DNA of 48,646 bases from Hafnia psychrotolerans (lineage in GTDB: Bacteria > Pseudomonadota > Gammaproteobacteria > Enterobacterales > Enterobacteriaceae), in contig NZ_BMFZ01000001.1 in NCBI RefSeq assembly GCF_014639435.1, positions 1 through 48,646 on the forward strand. The letters run 5' to 3'. The notes beneath the pieces were generated by a model, which was given only the letters and a program-made list of their open reading frames with translations, was not told the origin of the DNA and made no database searches. Shown here piece by piece: positions 1 through 9,090 of the stretch; the first letter of the stretch is position 1; each line of letters starts with the position of its first letter. The position numbers were made by a program, and so were the translations under genes.

Positions 1-44
1 ACCTGAAATCAGAAGCATTATTCTGATATCAGTACAGAATCGGT

Positions 45-121
45 GGAGCGGTAGTTCAGTTGGTTAGAATACCTGCCTGTCACGCAGGGGGTCGCGGGTT
101 CGAGCCCCGTCCGTTCCGCCA
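45..121 (+). tRNA. aspU: tRNA-Asp (GTC), aspU position
   Basis: A 77-nt cloverleaf beginning GGAGCGG and ending CCGTTCCGCCA, with the CCA encoded. The anticodon loop CTGTCAC gives anticodon GTC, hence aspartate. It is base-for-base identical to the second tRNA-Asp at 8444-8520. In E. coli the tRNA-Asp upstream of yafC (aspU) is the last gene of an rRNA operon; the 44 bases before this copy show no promoter, which agrees with it being the tail of an rrn transcript outside the window. That placement is inference. Confidence 0.97.
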
Positions 122-133
122 CTTATTGCATAG

Positions 134-162
134 ACCCTGAATCACTTGATTCAGGGTTTTTT
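134..162 (+). terminator. Rho-independent terminator after tRNA-Asp
   Basis: A 10-bp perfect stem, ACCCTGAATC (134-143) with GATTCAGGGT (148-157), a 4-nt loop and a T run (157-162). It would end the transcript carrying the tRNA, probably the rRNA operon. Confidence 0.9.
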
Positions 163-548
163 GCATTTAAATTATGACAACATTATCACTTGAAAATTAA
201 TCTTCTGCGAAGAAATACTGATTTAATTGCTCTAATTCCTCCGTATAAAGCCAGAAATAGACTGATATATTTATTTCATTTTTCACTGAGCCATCAGTGC
301 TTATCTGTGTCAAAAAACTGATTGATAGATTTATATTATCAATATCCTTTGTTGGCTCGATATATTTATGTGTGCAGTTTAAATTTATTTTTGATTATTA
401 AAAAAATATCATCCAGGTAAGAATGAAGTGCATCATCCGAACTAATTAGACTCAGCTTCCAGTGGAAGAATGATTAAGAAAGTTACGGATGCAACTTGGA
501 TAGAAATGGAATAAAGTCGTTTCTTTTCAGAGTTGAGACCTATTGGGT
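163..548. other. AT-rich stretch without a recognisable gene
   Basis: No convincing reading frame or RNA is seen between the tRNA terminator and the first remnant ORF. The base composition is clearly more AT-rich than the housekeeping genes further on. In E. coli dkgB (yafB) sits between aspU and yafC; it is absent here and foreign-looking sequence takes its place. Confidence 0.6.
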
Positions 549-707
549 ATGAAATACACTAGGATTTTCTGGATTGCTACGCGTTGGCACAGGGTATCAT
601 CAATAAATATGACTGGAACCGTTGAGTTACTTAGCAATTATGCGCCTCTTTGGATGGCACGACAAAAACAGACCATTAGCAATTGGGCAGTCCAACATGA
701 CAAATAA
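549..707 (+). pseudogene. Short ORF, possible 3' remnant upstream of the acyltransferase
   Basis: An open frame of 52 codons begins ATG at 549 (a second ATG is at 609). It ends with TAA at 705-707, eight bases past the ATG of the acyltransferase at 697, in another frame. Such an overlap is typical of translationally coupled operon genes, so this may be the tail of a truncated upstream gene. The peptide (ending ...ISNWAVQHDK) matches no family I recognise. In aryl polyene clusters a ketosynthase-like gene often precedes the acyltransferase, but I cannot show homology. It could also be chance. Confidence 0.25.
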
Positions 708-1500
708 GCCTGTATGGTACCGTTTTTTCAATCGCCTTTGGCGCTGGGTCTTAACCGGGTTGTTTTTTGTGCTTTTCGGAGTTGGCGGTCTGGTGCTCTC
801 TCTGGTCTGGTTTACCCTGTTACGTCTTACCGTTCGTCGGCAGGCTCTTCTACAGCAGCTAACGCATAGTAGCATCCGCAATAGTTTCAGATTTTTTCTG
901 AATGCACTGCGGCTAGCCGGTGTGATGGACTATCAGATTATTGGTGCGGATAAATTCAAACAGGATCGGGGATGCTTGGTTGTGGCAAATCATCCCAGTC
1001 TGCTCGACTATGTGTTCTTGGCATCTTGTATGCCACGGTGTGACTGTATTGTTAAGCAAGCATTGCTAGATAACCCTTTTGTCCGCGGAGTGATAAAGGC
1101 GGCGGGATATCTGGTTAACTCAGATTCTGAGGCATTGATGCACGCATGTGAACAACGGCTTAAGATGGGAGGCACACTACTTATCTTTCCGGAGGGAACG
1201 CGTTCTGTTGTTGGACAACATTTAGTTCTGCAACGAGGTGCAGCCAATATCGCTGTCAGAGCCGGGTGTGCTGTAAGGATCGTGCAGATCTCCTGCCAGC
1301 CGCCAATGCTGACCAAGCAGGGTAAATGGTATAGGATCCCTGAAACAAAACCTCAATTTATCATCAGGGTTCAGGATAAGATTGCTGTTGGGGAATTTAT
1401 TGATGAGCACGATCTTTCTCCCGCGCTGGCAGCAAGACGTCTTACGAGTTACCTCCGCTCAGAGCTAATGCGTGTCGATATTATAATTAACGATAAATAA
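697..1500 (+). CDS. Lysophospholipid acyltransferase family protein (PlsC-like)
   Basis: A 267-residue membrane acyltransferase of the 1-acyl-glycerol-3-phosphate acyltransferase family, which moves an acyl chain to an acceptor at the inner membrane. The N terminus has one strong hydrophobic segment (about residues 16-45). The catalytic NHx4D motif is NHPSLLD at 98-104 and the FPEGTR substrate motif is at 164-169. I chose ATG 697 because it overlaps the stop of the preceding frame; a TTG at 622 and an ATG at 640 would add residues that look like out-of-frame read-through. PlsC itself is essential and sits elsewhere in enterics, so this is a paralogue. Versions of this family occur in aryl polyene lipid clusters next to an acyl carrier protein, and a decayed ACP-like sequence follows here. 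AT-rich and probably acquired. Substrate unknown. Confidence 0.8.
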   Translation: MTNKPVWYRFFNRLWRWVLTGLFFVLFGVGGLVLSLVWFTLLRLTVRRQALLQQLTHSSIRNSFRFFLNALRLAGVMDYQIIGADKFKQDRGCLVVANHPSLLDYVFLASCMPRCDCIVKQALLDNPFVRGVIKAAGYLVNSDSEALMHACEQRLKMGGTLLIFPEGTRSVVGQHLVLQRGAANIAVRAGCAVRIVQISCQPPMLTKQGKWYRIPETKPQFIIRVQDKIAVGEFIDEHDLSPALAARRLTSYLRSELMRVDIIINDK

Positions 1501-1503
1501 GGC

Positions 1504-1657
1504 ATGTGTTTATTAAGTCATAGTCTCAAAATTTTTATCATTGAGCACTTGATCGTGAAGAGATGACATCTGAAAAAATTATTATGTTGGTGATGATTTA
1601 AATGTGGTCTCTACAAACACCTTGGAATTATGTCAGGCATTAAAAACAATGTGGTAG
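1504..1657 (+). pseudogene. Possible decayed acyl carrier protein
   Basis: Downstream of the acyltransferase, two frames joined by a shift give a peptide with the look of an acyl carrier protein: LKIFIIEHLIVKR, then DDI, then, in the frame ending TAG at 1655-1657, DDLNVVSTNTLELCQALKT. The last part resembles the ACP helix after the phosphopantetheine site (LELxxAL), but the DS serine motif is lost, there is at least one frameshift and the C terminus is missing. It cannot make a working carrier. The remaining bases to 1944 hold nothing I recognise. This is pattern reading by eye, so confidence is low. Confidence 0.3.
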
Positions 1658-1944
1658 TGTAATGCCCGCCTAAAGCCAAACTTTTAGGTGAAACTTTTAT
1701 TCAGCCGAAATCTTCGCTAACTTTATTTAGAGCAGCATGTTTGAGCGTGTGTCTGTATAAACAATATTCCCCCAAAATAAACTGGTGCTGTGCAGTCCCC
1801 AATTACCTTTTTGACATCACTGACTCACATCGCTGTGTTGAAGCATAATCGTCTTTTAGTCAGACCAGAAAGTCTGGCCCTTGCATGTGATAACATTCGT
1901 CAATATTGTAAATTGAAATTTGATACACACTCTGACCTGATTTT

Positions 1945-2838
1945 TTATGTCTGAGGATTGAGTTTTTCGCTGAGAAAATCAATAAAACAGCGAATGCGCG
2001 TGCTAACCGTTTGATCGCTGTAATAGACCGCGTGCAATGGCATGGCGATGCGCGTAACGTCCTGCACCAGTAATTCAATTAAATCCCCGCGTTGTACATC
2101 CGCACGAATCATGAAATCAGATAGACAGGCGATGCCGCTACCCATAAGGCAGAGTTGCCGCAGTGTCTCTCCGCTGCTGGAGCTAATAAACGGTGTGACG
2201 GTCAACTGCTGTCCGTCGGCGCACAGTAGCGGCCATTTGTTCAGAGCCAGTACTTCATTAAACGCCAGACAGCGATGTCTTTTCAGGTCATCGGCATTTT
2301 GCGGTACTCCCCATTTTTGCAAATAGGCCGGTGACGCTAGCACACTGCGATAGCTGAGCATTAGTTTGCGCGCTCGTAGACTGGAGTTTTCCAATTCGCC
2401 AACGCGGATCGCCACATCCACTTTCTGGTCAATTAGGTTGATGTTACTTTCCGATGAAAACAGGGCCAGCGTTATCTTGGGAAAACGCTCGTTGAATTCG
2501 GCCACCAACGGTGAAATTACGTGTAGAACCACCGGTGTGGCAGCGTCAACCCGCAGCAAACCTTGTGGAACATCCCTTTGATCCAGCAGTTCATCTTCGG
2601 CGGCAGCCATATCCTGCAAAATCTTCTGTACGCGCGCAAAGTAGCGCTCACCTTCGCGGGTCAGGTTGATTTGTCGAGTGGTGCGGTTGAGCAGGGTGAT
2701 ACCGAGCTTTTGCTCAAGGCGCTTGACGGTTCGACTGACTATTGAGTTATCCAGCTCCAGTTGTTCAGCCGCGCGGCTGAAACTGCCGGTTTCCACTACG
2801 GCCACAAAGGTAATTAACTCTTCAGAATTGGCTTTCAT
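1945..2838 (-). CDS. yafC: LysR-family transcriptional regulator YafC
   Basis: A 297-residue LysR-type regulator. Residues 1-60 form the winged helix-turn-helix ([21 protein letters not shown]... then [15 protein letters not shown]), and the rest is the periplasmic-binding-like effector domain. I recognise it as YafC from both sequence and place next to yafD. ATG at 2838 is preceded by GGAG at good spacing; an upstream ATG at 2862 would add eight poorly supported residues. It is transcribed away from yafD. Effector and targets are not known to me. The stop lies close to the AT-rich acyltransferase region, so the foreign segment appears to end between 1657 and here. Confidence 0.93.
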   Translation of the reverse strand: MKANSEELITFVAVVETGSFSRAAEQLELDNSIVSRTVKRLEQKLGITLLNRTTRQINLTREGERYFARVQKILQDMAAAEDELLDQRDVPQGLLRVDAATPVVLHVISPLVAEFNERFPKITLALFSSESNINLIDQKVDVAIRVGELENSSLRARKLMLSYRSVLASPAYLQKWGVPQNADDLKRHRCLAFNEVLALNKWPLLCADGQQLTVTPFISSSSGETLRQLCLMGSGIACLSDFMIRADVQRGDLIELLVQDVTRIAMPLHAVYYSDQTVSTRIRCFIDFLSEKLNPQT

Positions 2839-3102
2839 TATTGTTACTCCAGCAAAAATCATTTCATACTTTTAGTTAGCCTGGCAATTTAAGCACAGGC
2901 TGATCACCGGCGTCATCACCTAGACGGCGTTGTGGAGTAAGGCTATGCTTCGAGTACCGTATGAAGGGCTAATGGCCGCATGTGATCCACTTGTATACGA
3001 TTGTAAACAGATTTGGCCTGAGCACTGTCGGGCGTATACTGGAATATCCGCTGCCGGTATTATCCGGACAGCATGATTTTTAATGGTCAATAGGCGATAA
3101 GC

Positions 3103-3906
3103 GTGCCGAAAAGAACTTATGCAATGAGGTATGTTGCAGGTCAGCCGGTTGAGCAGATCTTTCCTGGTGCTCTTGCCCATTTAGATACTGGATTACCTCC
3201 CGGGACTGCGCTGCCTAATTCAAACACCTTACGTATAATGGTGTGGAACATTTTCAAACAGCAACGGGCCGACTGGCTGTCGGTGCTACAGGGATTCGGC
3301 AAAGATGCTCAGTTGGTGTTGTTGCAAGAAGCGCAGACTACACCTGAACTGATCCGCTTTGCGACCTCTCATTATCTGGCAACCGATCAGGTCCCTGCAT
3401 ATAAGCTGCCTCAGCACCCATCAGGCGTCATGACGCTCTCTGCAGCACATCCGGTCTATTGTTGCCCGCTGCGGGAGCGGGAGCCTCTACTGCGCCTTGC
3501 AAAATCCGCGCTGGTGACGGTCTATCCGCTGCTCGACAGACGGCTGCTGATGGTTATAAACATCCACGCGGTCAATTTCAGCATCGGGGTCGACGTTTAC
3601 AGCAAGCAACTGGATACAATCGGCGAGCAGATTGCCTTACACAAGGGACCGGTGGTTATGGCAGGGGACTTTAATGCCTGGAGCCGCCAACGCATCAATG
3701 CGTTATTTGGTTTCGCCAACAATATTCATCTGCATGAAGTCCGATTTCCGGCTGACTTCCGCCGCCGTGCCTTTGGCCGTCCGTTGGATTTCATCTTCTA
3801 TCGCGATCTGAGCGTAACACAGGCAACGGTGTTGGAAACCCAGGCATCAGATCACAACCCGCTGTTGGTAGAGTTTTTAGCGCAGAAAGCGGACGTCAAA
3901 CTCTAA
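3103..3906 (+). CDS. yafD: Endonuclease/exonuclease/phosphatase family protein YafD
   Basis: A 267-residue member of the EEP (DNase I-like, metal-dependent phosphoesterase) superfamily. Visible motifs are the N-terminal WNI (MVWNIFKQQ), LLQEAQ with the metal-binding Glu, NIHAVNF, the GDFNAW motif and the C-terminal SDHNPL with the catalytic Asp-His pair. The GTG start at 3103 gives an N terminus ([15 protein letters not shown]) that lines up with E. coli YafD, and AGGCGATA precedes it. It probably hydrolyses a phosphodiester or phosphomonoester, substrate undefined. It is convergent with mltD, with a bidirectional terminator between them. Confidence 0.93.
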   Translation: MPKRTYAMRYVAGQPVEQIFPGALAHLDTGLPPGTALPNSNTLRIMVWNIFKQQRADWLSVLQGFGKDAQLVLLQEAQTTPELIRFATSHYLATDQVPAYKLPQHPSGVMTLSAAHPVYCCPLREREPLLRLAKSALVTVYPLLDRRLLMVINIHAVNFSIGVDVYSKQLDTIGEQIALHKGPVVMAGDFNAWSRQRINALFGFANNIHLHEVRFPADFRRRAFGRPLDFIFYRDLSVTQATVLETQASDHNPLLVEFLAQKADVKL

Positions 3907-3922
3907 ACGTTAGATTTACAGC

Positions 3923-3956
3923 AAAAAAAAAAGCACCTTCAAAAGGTGCTTTTTTA
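3923..3956. terminator. Bidirectional terminator between yafD and mltD
   Basis: Stem AAGCACCTT (3931-3939) with AAGGTGCTT (3943-3951), a 3-nt loop, an A tract on the left and a T tract on the right, so it can end transcription from both convergent genes. Confidence 0.95.
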
Positions 3957-3977
3957 TGGATGACGCAAGTCAAATTA

Positions 3978-5363
3978 TCAGGTATCTGGCGCTAATTTAT
4001 TGCTGATGTACAACGTCAGTTTATTGCCTGGCTGAAGATTATCGGCATCTGCGTTCCAGCGCATAACATCTTTAATGTTAACACCGTGGCGCTTGGCGAT
4101 GCTTGATAAAGAATCTCCTTTACGCACCTGATAGGTAATGCTGCCACCATTGCTGCTTACAGAAGAGCTGACGCTGTTGTCCGCCACTTGCAGGGTTTGC
4201 CCAACTTTTAACACGCTTGCAGAGCGTAAATTGTTCCAACGCTGTAAATCACGAGTTTTCACATTCAGTCGGGCTGCAATGCCAGACAAGCTATCGCCAG
4301 AGCGAACTTTGTAAGCTTTTGCACCTGATGGTGTGTTACTGGCCAGTTGAGTTTTCTGAACCGCAGCAATATCGCCATCAGCCAGAGAATCTTTTAACTG
4401 CGCAGCATGCGCCTTCGGCAAGACAATGTAATGTGGCCCATTTGGTGCAGTCACATTCTTCTTGTAGCCAGTATTAAACGACTTCAGCTTAGTCAGTGAC
4501 ATGCCCGCCATCTCAGCCGCCTGAGTTAACTGCATCTGCTGCCCCACTTCAACACGCGCTAATGCACGGTCTTTGCTCGGCGTAGGTAAGCGAATCCCAT
4601 ATTTTTTACTGTGCTTCAAAATATCGCTCAGTGCCAACATCTTCGGGACATAAATCGATGTTTCACGAGGAAGCGCGAGTGACCAGAAGTCAGTCGGGCG
4701 ACCTTTCGCTTTATTGGCTTTCACCGCTTGCATCACACGGCCTTCACCACTGTTATACGCAGCAATGGTCAGTAACCAGTCACCACCAAACATTTTGTTG
4801 AGGCTTTGCATCATATCAAGCGCTGCAGTCGTGGAAGCCACAACATCGCGACGTCCGTCATACCACTGGTTTTGTTTCAAACCATAATTGCGCCCTGTTT
4901 TCGGCACGATCTGCCACAGCCCCGCAGCGTTAGCCGATGAGGTTGCTTTTGGGTCAAAAGCGCTCTCCACTATGGGTAGCAGTACCAGTTCCATCGGCAT
5001 ATTACGTTTCTTAATCTGCTCGGTGATCCAGTACATGTACGGCTCTGCCCGTAATGTCACATCGTGGAGATAGCTCTTATGTTTTAAATATTTTAACTTT
5101 TGCTCGCGGATCCGGGAATTTTCCGGAATTTTCATCTTCAGCTCGTCGCTAATGAAGTTCCACAGATTGGGTTGCGCAGTGGTGCTGCCACTGTTCAACC
5201 ATTGCTCTGAGACCACTCGGTCATCATCTGTGTACTCTCCTGCTTCACTTTGACTTGCTGAGGACAAACTCTGTGCATGCTGTTCGGGTACCTTGACGTC
5301 CTGCCTGGACGCCTGACAACCCACTAGCAATACGGAGGCGAATATTATCGCTTTTGCCTTCAT
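3978..5363 (-). CDS. mltD: Membrane-bound lytic murein transglycosylase D
   Basis: A 461-residue outer-membrane lipoprotein that cleaves peptidoglycan glycan strands with 1,6-anhydro-muramic acid formation. The signal peptide ends in lipobox LVGC (Cys16). The SLT domain has the catalytic Glu at about 133 (VESAFDP), followed by AGLWQIVPKTGR and the AAYNSGEGR motif (201-209). Two LysM peptidoglycan-binding repeats lie at about 351-393 (YKVRSGDSLS) and 411-453 (YQVRKGDSLS). E. coli MltD is of nearly the same length and also carries tandem LysM repeats. It lies downstream of gloB on the same strand with a gap of 70 bp. Confidence 0.97.
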   Translation of the reverse strand: MKAKAIIFASVLLVGCQASRQDVKVPEQHAQSLSSASQSEAGEYTDDDRVVSEQWLNSGSTTAQPNLWNFISDELKMKIPENSRIREQKLKYLKHKSYLHDVTLRAEPYMYWITEQIKKRNMPMELVLLPIVESAFDPKATSSANAAGLWQIVPKTGRNYGLKQNQWYDGRRDVVASTTAALDMMQSLNKMFGGDWLLTIAAYNSGEGRVMQAVKANKAKGRPTDFWSLALPRETSIYVPKMLALSDILKHSKKYGIRLPTPSKDRALARVEVGQQMQLTQAAEMAGMSLTKLKSFNTGYKKNVTAPNGPHYIVLPKAHAAQLKDSLADGDIAAVQKTQLASNTPSGAKAYKVRSGDSLSGIAARLNVKTRDLQRWNNLRSASVLKVGQTLQVADNSVSSSVSSNGGSITYQVRKGDSLSSIAKRHGVNIKDVMRWNADADNLQPGNKLTLYISNKLAPDT

Positions 5364-5433
5364 GTATGTGTCAACAGTTGCTTAAAAGACAGACGATGAT
5401 ACTTTGCCTGACTAAAAAACACAACCTATGGCA

Positions 5434-6189
5434 TTAGAAGCTATCTTTCAGCTGCCTTAGATGGGCAAAAACATGCCAAGCAGGTTTTAAGGGATCGTTA
5501 AGTTTTAATTTGTTTTGTAAATCAATATCATCGCATCGTAAGAAAAGGTTGATTTTACGTTCTAAACCAAGGGTTGTGGGCAGGGATGGTTGGCCCTTTT
5601 TCCGCATTTCTTGCACATTCCGCTCATGATGATCAATATCATGATCATCAGGTAATATGGACCGGGAAAACTTAAGGTTTGAGAGAGTATACTCATGAGC
5701 CGCGCAGACTAACGTTTCATCAGGAAGCTGGGCTAACTGTTGAAACGACTGGTACATTTGTTCTGGCGTACCTTCGAACAAACGTCCGCATCCGGCGGAA
5801 AACAGGGTGTCTCCGCAGAACAGATAAGGTGCGCTATAGTATGAAATATGACCTAATGTGTGTCCCGGCGTAGCAAAAATTTGCCACTTTACCCCGCCAA
5901 TTTCCTTCACATCACCATTTTTAAGAATTATCCGACCACTTTGGGCTGGGATTTCTGCCGGGCCGTACAATTTTAATTCAGGGAATTGTGCCCAAATCTC
6001 CTTTACGCCATCTACATGGTCGTGATGATGATGAGTCAACAGGATGGCAGTTGGTGTTAATTTGCGGCTTTTTAAGGCATTCAGTACAGGGGCCGCTTCG
6101 CCTGGATCGACAATCAAACAGTGGCCATTTTGGTCATCTAATAACCAAATGTAATTGTCCTGCAATGCGGGAATACTGATAAGATTCAT
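5434..6189 (-). CDS. gloB: Hydroxyacylglutathione hydrolase (glyoxalase II)
   Basis: A 251-residue cytosolic metallo-beta-lactamase-fold enzyme that hydrolyses S-D-lactoylglutathione to D-lactate and glutathione, the second step of methylglyoxal detoxification. The binuclear metal motif THHHHDH is at 52-58, followed by the His of TPGHTLGH, the Asp of [13 protein letters not shown] and the His of AAHEYT. The ATG at 6189 gives the family N terminus [15 protein letters not shown]; an ATG at 6237 would run into the divergent yafS. The two genes are divergent with 42 bp between starts. Confidence 0.97.
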   Translation of the reverse strand: MNLISIPALQDNYIWLLDDQNGHCLIVDPGEAAPVLNALKSRKLTPTAILLTHHHHDHVDGVKEIWAQFPELKLYGPAEIPAQSGRIILKNGDVKEIGGVKWQIFATPGHTLGHISYYSAPYLFCGDTLFSAGCGRLFEGTPEQMYQSFQQLAQLPDETLVCAAHEYTLSNLKFSRSILPDDHDIDHHERNVQEMRKKGQPSLPTTLGLERKINLFLRCDDIDLQNKLKLNDPLKPAWHVFAHLRQLKDSF

Positions 6190-6231
6190 AGTGAGTTCTC
6201 TTTTGGCAAATGTTTGAAAGATGGAAATAAT

Positions 6232-6960
6232 ATGCAATCAGCACACACACGTAAAAAGATCATCGCACCATCGTCATGGGAAGATATTCCCTGTGGTGAG
6301 TATTACCGTGTCGCGCTTGAGGAACATCTGCAAGTCTGCTGGGGTAAGTTATATGGTTTCCATCTGTTAAAACTTGGCAATTTGAGTGCTGAGCTGGACA
6401 CCAGTGCCTGTCCTATTTCACATCAGGTCAACGTCGCTGAAGTAGGGGAAAATTTACATGTGCAAGGCGACAACTATCAGTTGCCTTTTGCCCATAAATC
6501 AGTCGATGCCTGTCTCATTGCTCATACTTTAGCTTATGCTGAAGATCCTCACCGAATATTACGTGAAGTGGATCGCGTGTTGATTGACGACGGTTGGCTG
6601 GTATTAAGCTGTTTTAATCCGCTGAGTTTGTTGGGCGTGGGGAAAATGATGCCATTTTTTCGCAAACGCCAGCCGTATGCCAGCCGGATGTTTACCCAGA
6701 TGCGCTTGCTTGACTGGCTCGGATTACTCAATTATGAAGTCATGGTGAAGAACTGCTTTCAGGTGCTGCCATGGTGTCCGAAGGGCGGGAAGATGCTCAG
6801 TACGCACCTTCCTGCGCTGGGGTGTATGACGATGATAGTGGCGCGTAAACGTACCTTACCGCTGACACCCACCACGAAGAAAGTGCCTGCACGGCGGCAG
6901 GCGATACAACATGCGGTGGGGGCGAGCAGTAAAAGTTATCGTAAAGATCACAAAAAGTAG
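6232..6960 (+). CDS. yafS: Predicted SAM-dependent methyltransferase YafS
   Basis: A 242-residue protein with a class I SAM methyltransferase fold of the Methyltransf_11 type: [40 protein letters not shown] is the motif II/III region. Together with place between gloB and rnhA this identifies it as YafS. ATG 6232 is chosen because GATGGA precedes it at normal spacing; a TTG at 6214 would add six residues. The methyl-accepting substrate is unknown. The tail (from about 215) is basic and probably disordered. It converges on rnhA. Confidence 0.9.
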   Translation: MQSAHTRKKIIAPSSWEDIPCGEYYRVALEEHLQVCWGKLYGFHLLKLGNLSAELDTSACPISHQVNVAEVGENLHVQGDNYQLPFAHKSVDACLIAHTLAYAEDPHRILREVDRVLIDDGWLVLSCFNPLSLLGVGKMMPFFRKRQPYASRMFTQMRLLDWLGLLNYEVMVKNCFQVLPWCPKGGKMLSTHLPALGCMTMIVARKRTLPLTPTTKKVPARRQAIQHAVGASSKSYRKDHKK

Positions 6961-7030
6961 TGCGCATGTGGGGCAGAAACCCTAGCTCATGTCCTTGTGC
7001 CAGACGAGAAATTACACTATCAGTGTCTGC

Positions 7031-7498
7031 TTAACTCTCTGGCTTGTAGCCCAGATCGTCCAGCGTCGGGTTTCCTGCCGCCTCTTTTGCCAGCACATCA
7101 CAACGTTCGTTTTCCGGGTGGCCGGCGTGGCCTTTCACCCACATCCAGTTCAGCGTATGCCCCTGAATGGCGGCGTCCAGACGCTGCCATAAATCAACAT
7201 TTTTCACCGGTTTTTTATCTGCTGTTTTCCAGCCACGCTTCTTCCAGTTATGGATCCAACTGGTGATGCCTTGGCGGACATACTGGCTGTCGGTGCTGAG
7301 CGTCACTTCGCAGGGAGAACTCAGTGCTTCGAGCGCAACAATCGCTGCCATCATCTCCATGCGGTTATTGGTGGTTAACCGGAAACCGGCGCTAAATTCT
7401 TTTTCGTGTTGCTTATAGCGCAAAATTGCACCAAAACCACCGGGGCCTGGGTTGCCAAGGCAAGAGCCATCGGTGAAAATTTCTACCTGTTTGGTCAT
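7031..7498 (-). CDS. rnhA: Ribonuclease HI
   Basis: A 155-residue RNase H1 that cuts the RNA strand of RNA-DNA hybrids, removing R-loops and primers. The length equals that of the E. coli enzyme. Active-site carboxylates are Asp10 ([14 protein letters not shown]), Glu48 (NRMEMMA), Asp70 (STDSQY) and Asp134, with His124 in the flexible loop ([10 protein letters not shown]). The open frame runs further upstream to 7861 but that part is antisense to dnaQ; the start at 7498 gives the family N terminus [11 protein letters not shown]. It is divergent from dnaQ with 69 bp for the shared promoters, as in E. coli. Confidence 0.98.
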   Translation of the reverse strand: MTKQVEIFTDGSCLGNPGPGGFGAILRYKQHEKEFSAGFRLTTNNRMEMMAAIVALEALSSPCEVTLSTDSQYVRQGITSWIHNWKKRGWKTADKKPVKNVDLWQRLDAAIQGHTLNWMWVKGHAGHPENERCDVLAKEAAGNPTLDDLGYKPES

Positions 7499-7567
7499 CT
7501 CTGGTAGACTCATCCGCAGAATGTAAAAGCCAAGTCTGACATAAACGAGCGCTGCGAGCACTGCAAT

Positions 7568-8317
7568 ATGATTTCTTCCCCTACCAGACAAATTGTTCTC
7601 GACACCGAAACGACCGGTTTGAACAAACTCGGCGTCCATTACGAAGGACATCGCATTATTGAAATCGGTGCCGTCGAGGTGATCAACCGTCGCCTGACGG
7701 GCCGGAACTTCCATGTTTATCTCAAACCCGACCGTCTGGTTGATCCGGAAGCCTTTGGCATTCACGGCATCAGTGATGAATTTCTCGCGGATAAACCGAC
7801 CTTCGCCGATATCGCCGACGATTTTCTCGAGTACATTCGTGGTGGCGAACTGGTCATCCATAACGCCGCGTTTGATATCGGCTTTATGGACTACGAGTTC
7901 GGTATGCTCGGGCGAGACATCCCGAAAACTGACACCTTCTGCAAAGTTACCGACACGCTACAAATGGCGCGCAAGCTGTTCCCCGGCAAGCGCAACAGCC
8001 TCGATGCACTGAGTGACCGCTATCTGATAGATAACAGCAAACGTACCTTACACGGCGCGTTGCTTGACTCTGAGATCCTCTCTGAAGTCTATCTGATGAT
8101 GACCGGCGGTCAGACCATCATGAAGTTTTCCCATGAAGGCGACCAGAAAACCGGTGCTGATGGTCTTGGAACGCAGCGAGTAACCAGACCTGAGGCTGGT
8201 CTGAAAGTGATCCGAGCAAGTGAGCAAGAGATAGCCTGGCATGAAGAGCGTTTGGATCTGGTCGTTAAGAAGGGAGGAAGTTGCTTATGGCGTCCTCAAC
8301 CGGCAGCGGAGGAGTAA
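7568..8317 (+). CDS. dnaQ: DNA polymerase III epsilon subunit (3'-5' proofreading exonuclease)
   Basis: A 249-residue DEDDh exonuclease that proofreads replication within the pol III core. ExoI motif DTETTG places Asp12 and Glu14; Exo[12 protein letters not shown] places Asp103; ExoIII has His162 and Asp167 (LHGALLDSE), the same numbering as E. coli. A beta-clamp-binding-like QTIMKF follows the catalytic domain. The C-terminal segment ending [13 protein letters not shown] is the part that binds polymerase alpha in the E. coli protein. The gene is followed by the second tRNA-Asp, as dnaQ is by aspV in E. coli. Confidence 0.98.
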   Translation: MISSPTRQIVLDTETTGLNKLGVHYEGHRIIEIGAVEVINRRLTGRNFHVYLKPDRLVDPEAFGIHGISDEFLADKPTFADIADDFLEYIRGGELVIHNAAFDIGFMDYEFGMLGRDIPKTDTFCKVTDTLQMARKLFPGKRNSLDALSDRYLIDNSKRTLHGALLDSEILSEVYLMMTGGQTIMKFSHEGDQKTGADGLGTQRVTRPEAGLKVIRASEQEIAWHEERLDLVVKKGGSCLWRPQPAAEE

Positions 8318-8385
8318 ACGGTTGCGCTGAATATGTGCGGCTTGTGGAAAAACTGCTCAGTCGGAACAAATTGTCTGGAAAAGCA

Positions 8386-8414
8386 TTGACGTAATGAACA
8401 CTATTACTTAGTAT
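8386..8414 (+). promoter_or_regulatory. Sigma-70 promoter of the second tRNA-Asp
   Basis: TTGACG at 8386-8391 and TAGTAT at 8409-8414 are separated by exactly 17 bp and lie 29 bp upstream of the mature tRNA. The bases after the -10 (TCGCTCCG) form a GC-rich discriminator as in stringently controlled stable-RNA promoters. Confidence 0.85.
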
Positions 8415-8443
8415 TCGCTCCGTTCTTAACCAGAACACAGCGC

Positions 8444-8520
8444 GGAGCGGTAGTTCAGTTGGTTAGAATACCTGCCTGTCACGCAGGGGGTCGCGGGTTC
8501 GAGCCCCGTCCGTTCCGCCA
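8444..8520 (+). tRNA. aspV: tRNA-Asp (GTC), aspV position, island attachment site
   Basis: A 77-nt tRNA identical to the one at 45-121, anticodon GTC, CCA encoded. It sits directly after dnaQ, the place of aspV in E. coli, which is a known hotspot for horizontally acquired islands. Its last 13 nt are the beginning of a 70-bp sequence repeated at 26164-26233, so it appears to have served as the integration target for the T6SS island. The tRNA remains intact. Confidence 0.97.
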
Positions 8521-8577
8521 ACATTCAGAAGCCCTGAGTTAGCAATAACTCAGGGCTTCGTTGTTTTGACTTTCTGG
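8508..8577 (+). repeat. Left direct repeat of the island (attL-like)
   Basis: A 70-bp sequence comprising the last 13 nt of tRNA-Asp and 57 nt of its terminator region. It is repeated without any mismatch, in the same orientation, at 26164-26233, that is 17,656 bp away. Direct repeats starting in a tRNA 3' end are the signature of site-specific integration of a genomic island. No integrase gene remains between the copies. Confidence 0.9.
8528..8566 (+). terminator. Terminator after second tRNA-Asp
   Basis: A 14-bp perfect stem (8528-8541 with 8546-8559; arms GAAGCCCTGAGTTA and complement), loop GCAA, then GTTGTTTT. The same hairpin recurs inside the right repeat at 26184-26215, where it follows tssG and faces the NCS1 permease gene. 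Confidence 0.9.
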
Positions 8578-8579
8578 TT

Positions 8580-8857
8580 TCACCTTGCGGCCAGCGTCTC
8601 CGGATAGTGTCTGGCGATGATGTCATTCAGCTTAGCAACCAGCTCAGGTTGCTTAAACGTGATGTGCGCTGTTCCCTTCTGAAAGTATTTGACTATAAAC
8701 ATCTCGGCTTCATAGCGGGTGCTATGCCTGTTCTCATGGATATGGTCGCCCAGCCTACGGGTAACATCGGCGCGGTTGTCGGGAATGGGCTGTCCCTCCA
8801 TGAGCATCAGCATTCTCTCAAGGTCCGCCAGTCGGTCACGTTGCCAGCCTCAGTTCA
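8580..8857 (-). pseudogene. C-terminal remnant of a DUF4942 protein
   Basis: On the minus strand about 90 codons remain open, reading WQRDRLADLERMLMLMEGQP, then GDHIHENRHSTRYEAEM, FQKGTAHITFKQPELVAKL and NDIIARHYPETLAAR, ending at a TGA two bases from the 70-bp repeat. This is the C terminus of DUF4942 proteins, which are common on enterobacterial islands, prophages and plasmids. A stop codon closes the frame upstream near 8858, and the N-terminal part of the family is missing. An internal ATG at 8813 could start a 77-residue product but no ribosome site supports that. It marks the left end of the island as old and eroded. Function of the family is unknown to me. Confidence 0.7.
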
Positions 8858-8961
8858 GACCACATCCCTATCGGCCACATTTGGCCAGTCCCATCACGAT
8901 GATTTTCATGCCAAACTTACAGTGGCTATTCGTCTTAACATCCCAGCTCAGACTTTTGAAT

Positions 8962-9090
8962 AGCTTTGTTGAATAAATCGAACCTTTAGCCGCAATCAGG
9001 AGCAGATCTCCACATTCCAGCCCCCATTGGCAGTATCACGTGGCAAAAAAAATTTCAAAATCAACAGCTTTAACACCTCACTAGGGTGTC
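8962..9090 (+). mobile_element. Truncated IS5-family (IS903-like) left end
   Basis: AGCTTTGTTGAATAAATC at 8962-8979 matches the IS903-type terminal inverted repeat at all but the first base. The following bases (GAACCTTTAGC, then CAGATC) also resemble the left end of such elements, and a GTG at 9040 opens a frame reading VAKKNFKINSFNTSLG, resembling the N terminus of IS903-type transposases (MAKxKFKITNW...). The element then stops abruptly: no transposase body and no right inverted repeat follow before tssL. So an IS inserted here and most of it was later deleted, perhaps together with the upstream T6SS genes. The right boundary (about 9090) is approximate. Confidence 0.65.

Noticed and set aside
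2991-3000. TTGTATACGA between yafC and yafD as another GntR operator
   Set aside because: It departs from the palindrome and has no link to the hpx genes; probably chance.
8607-8963. A 118-codon plus-strand frame after the second tRNA
   Set aside because: It is antisense to the DUF4942 remnant and runs into the IS903-like end; its sequence has no family character.
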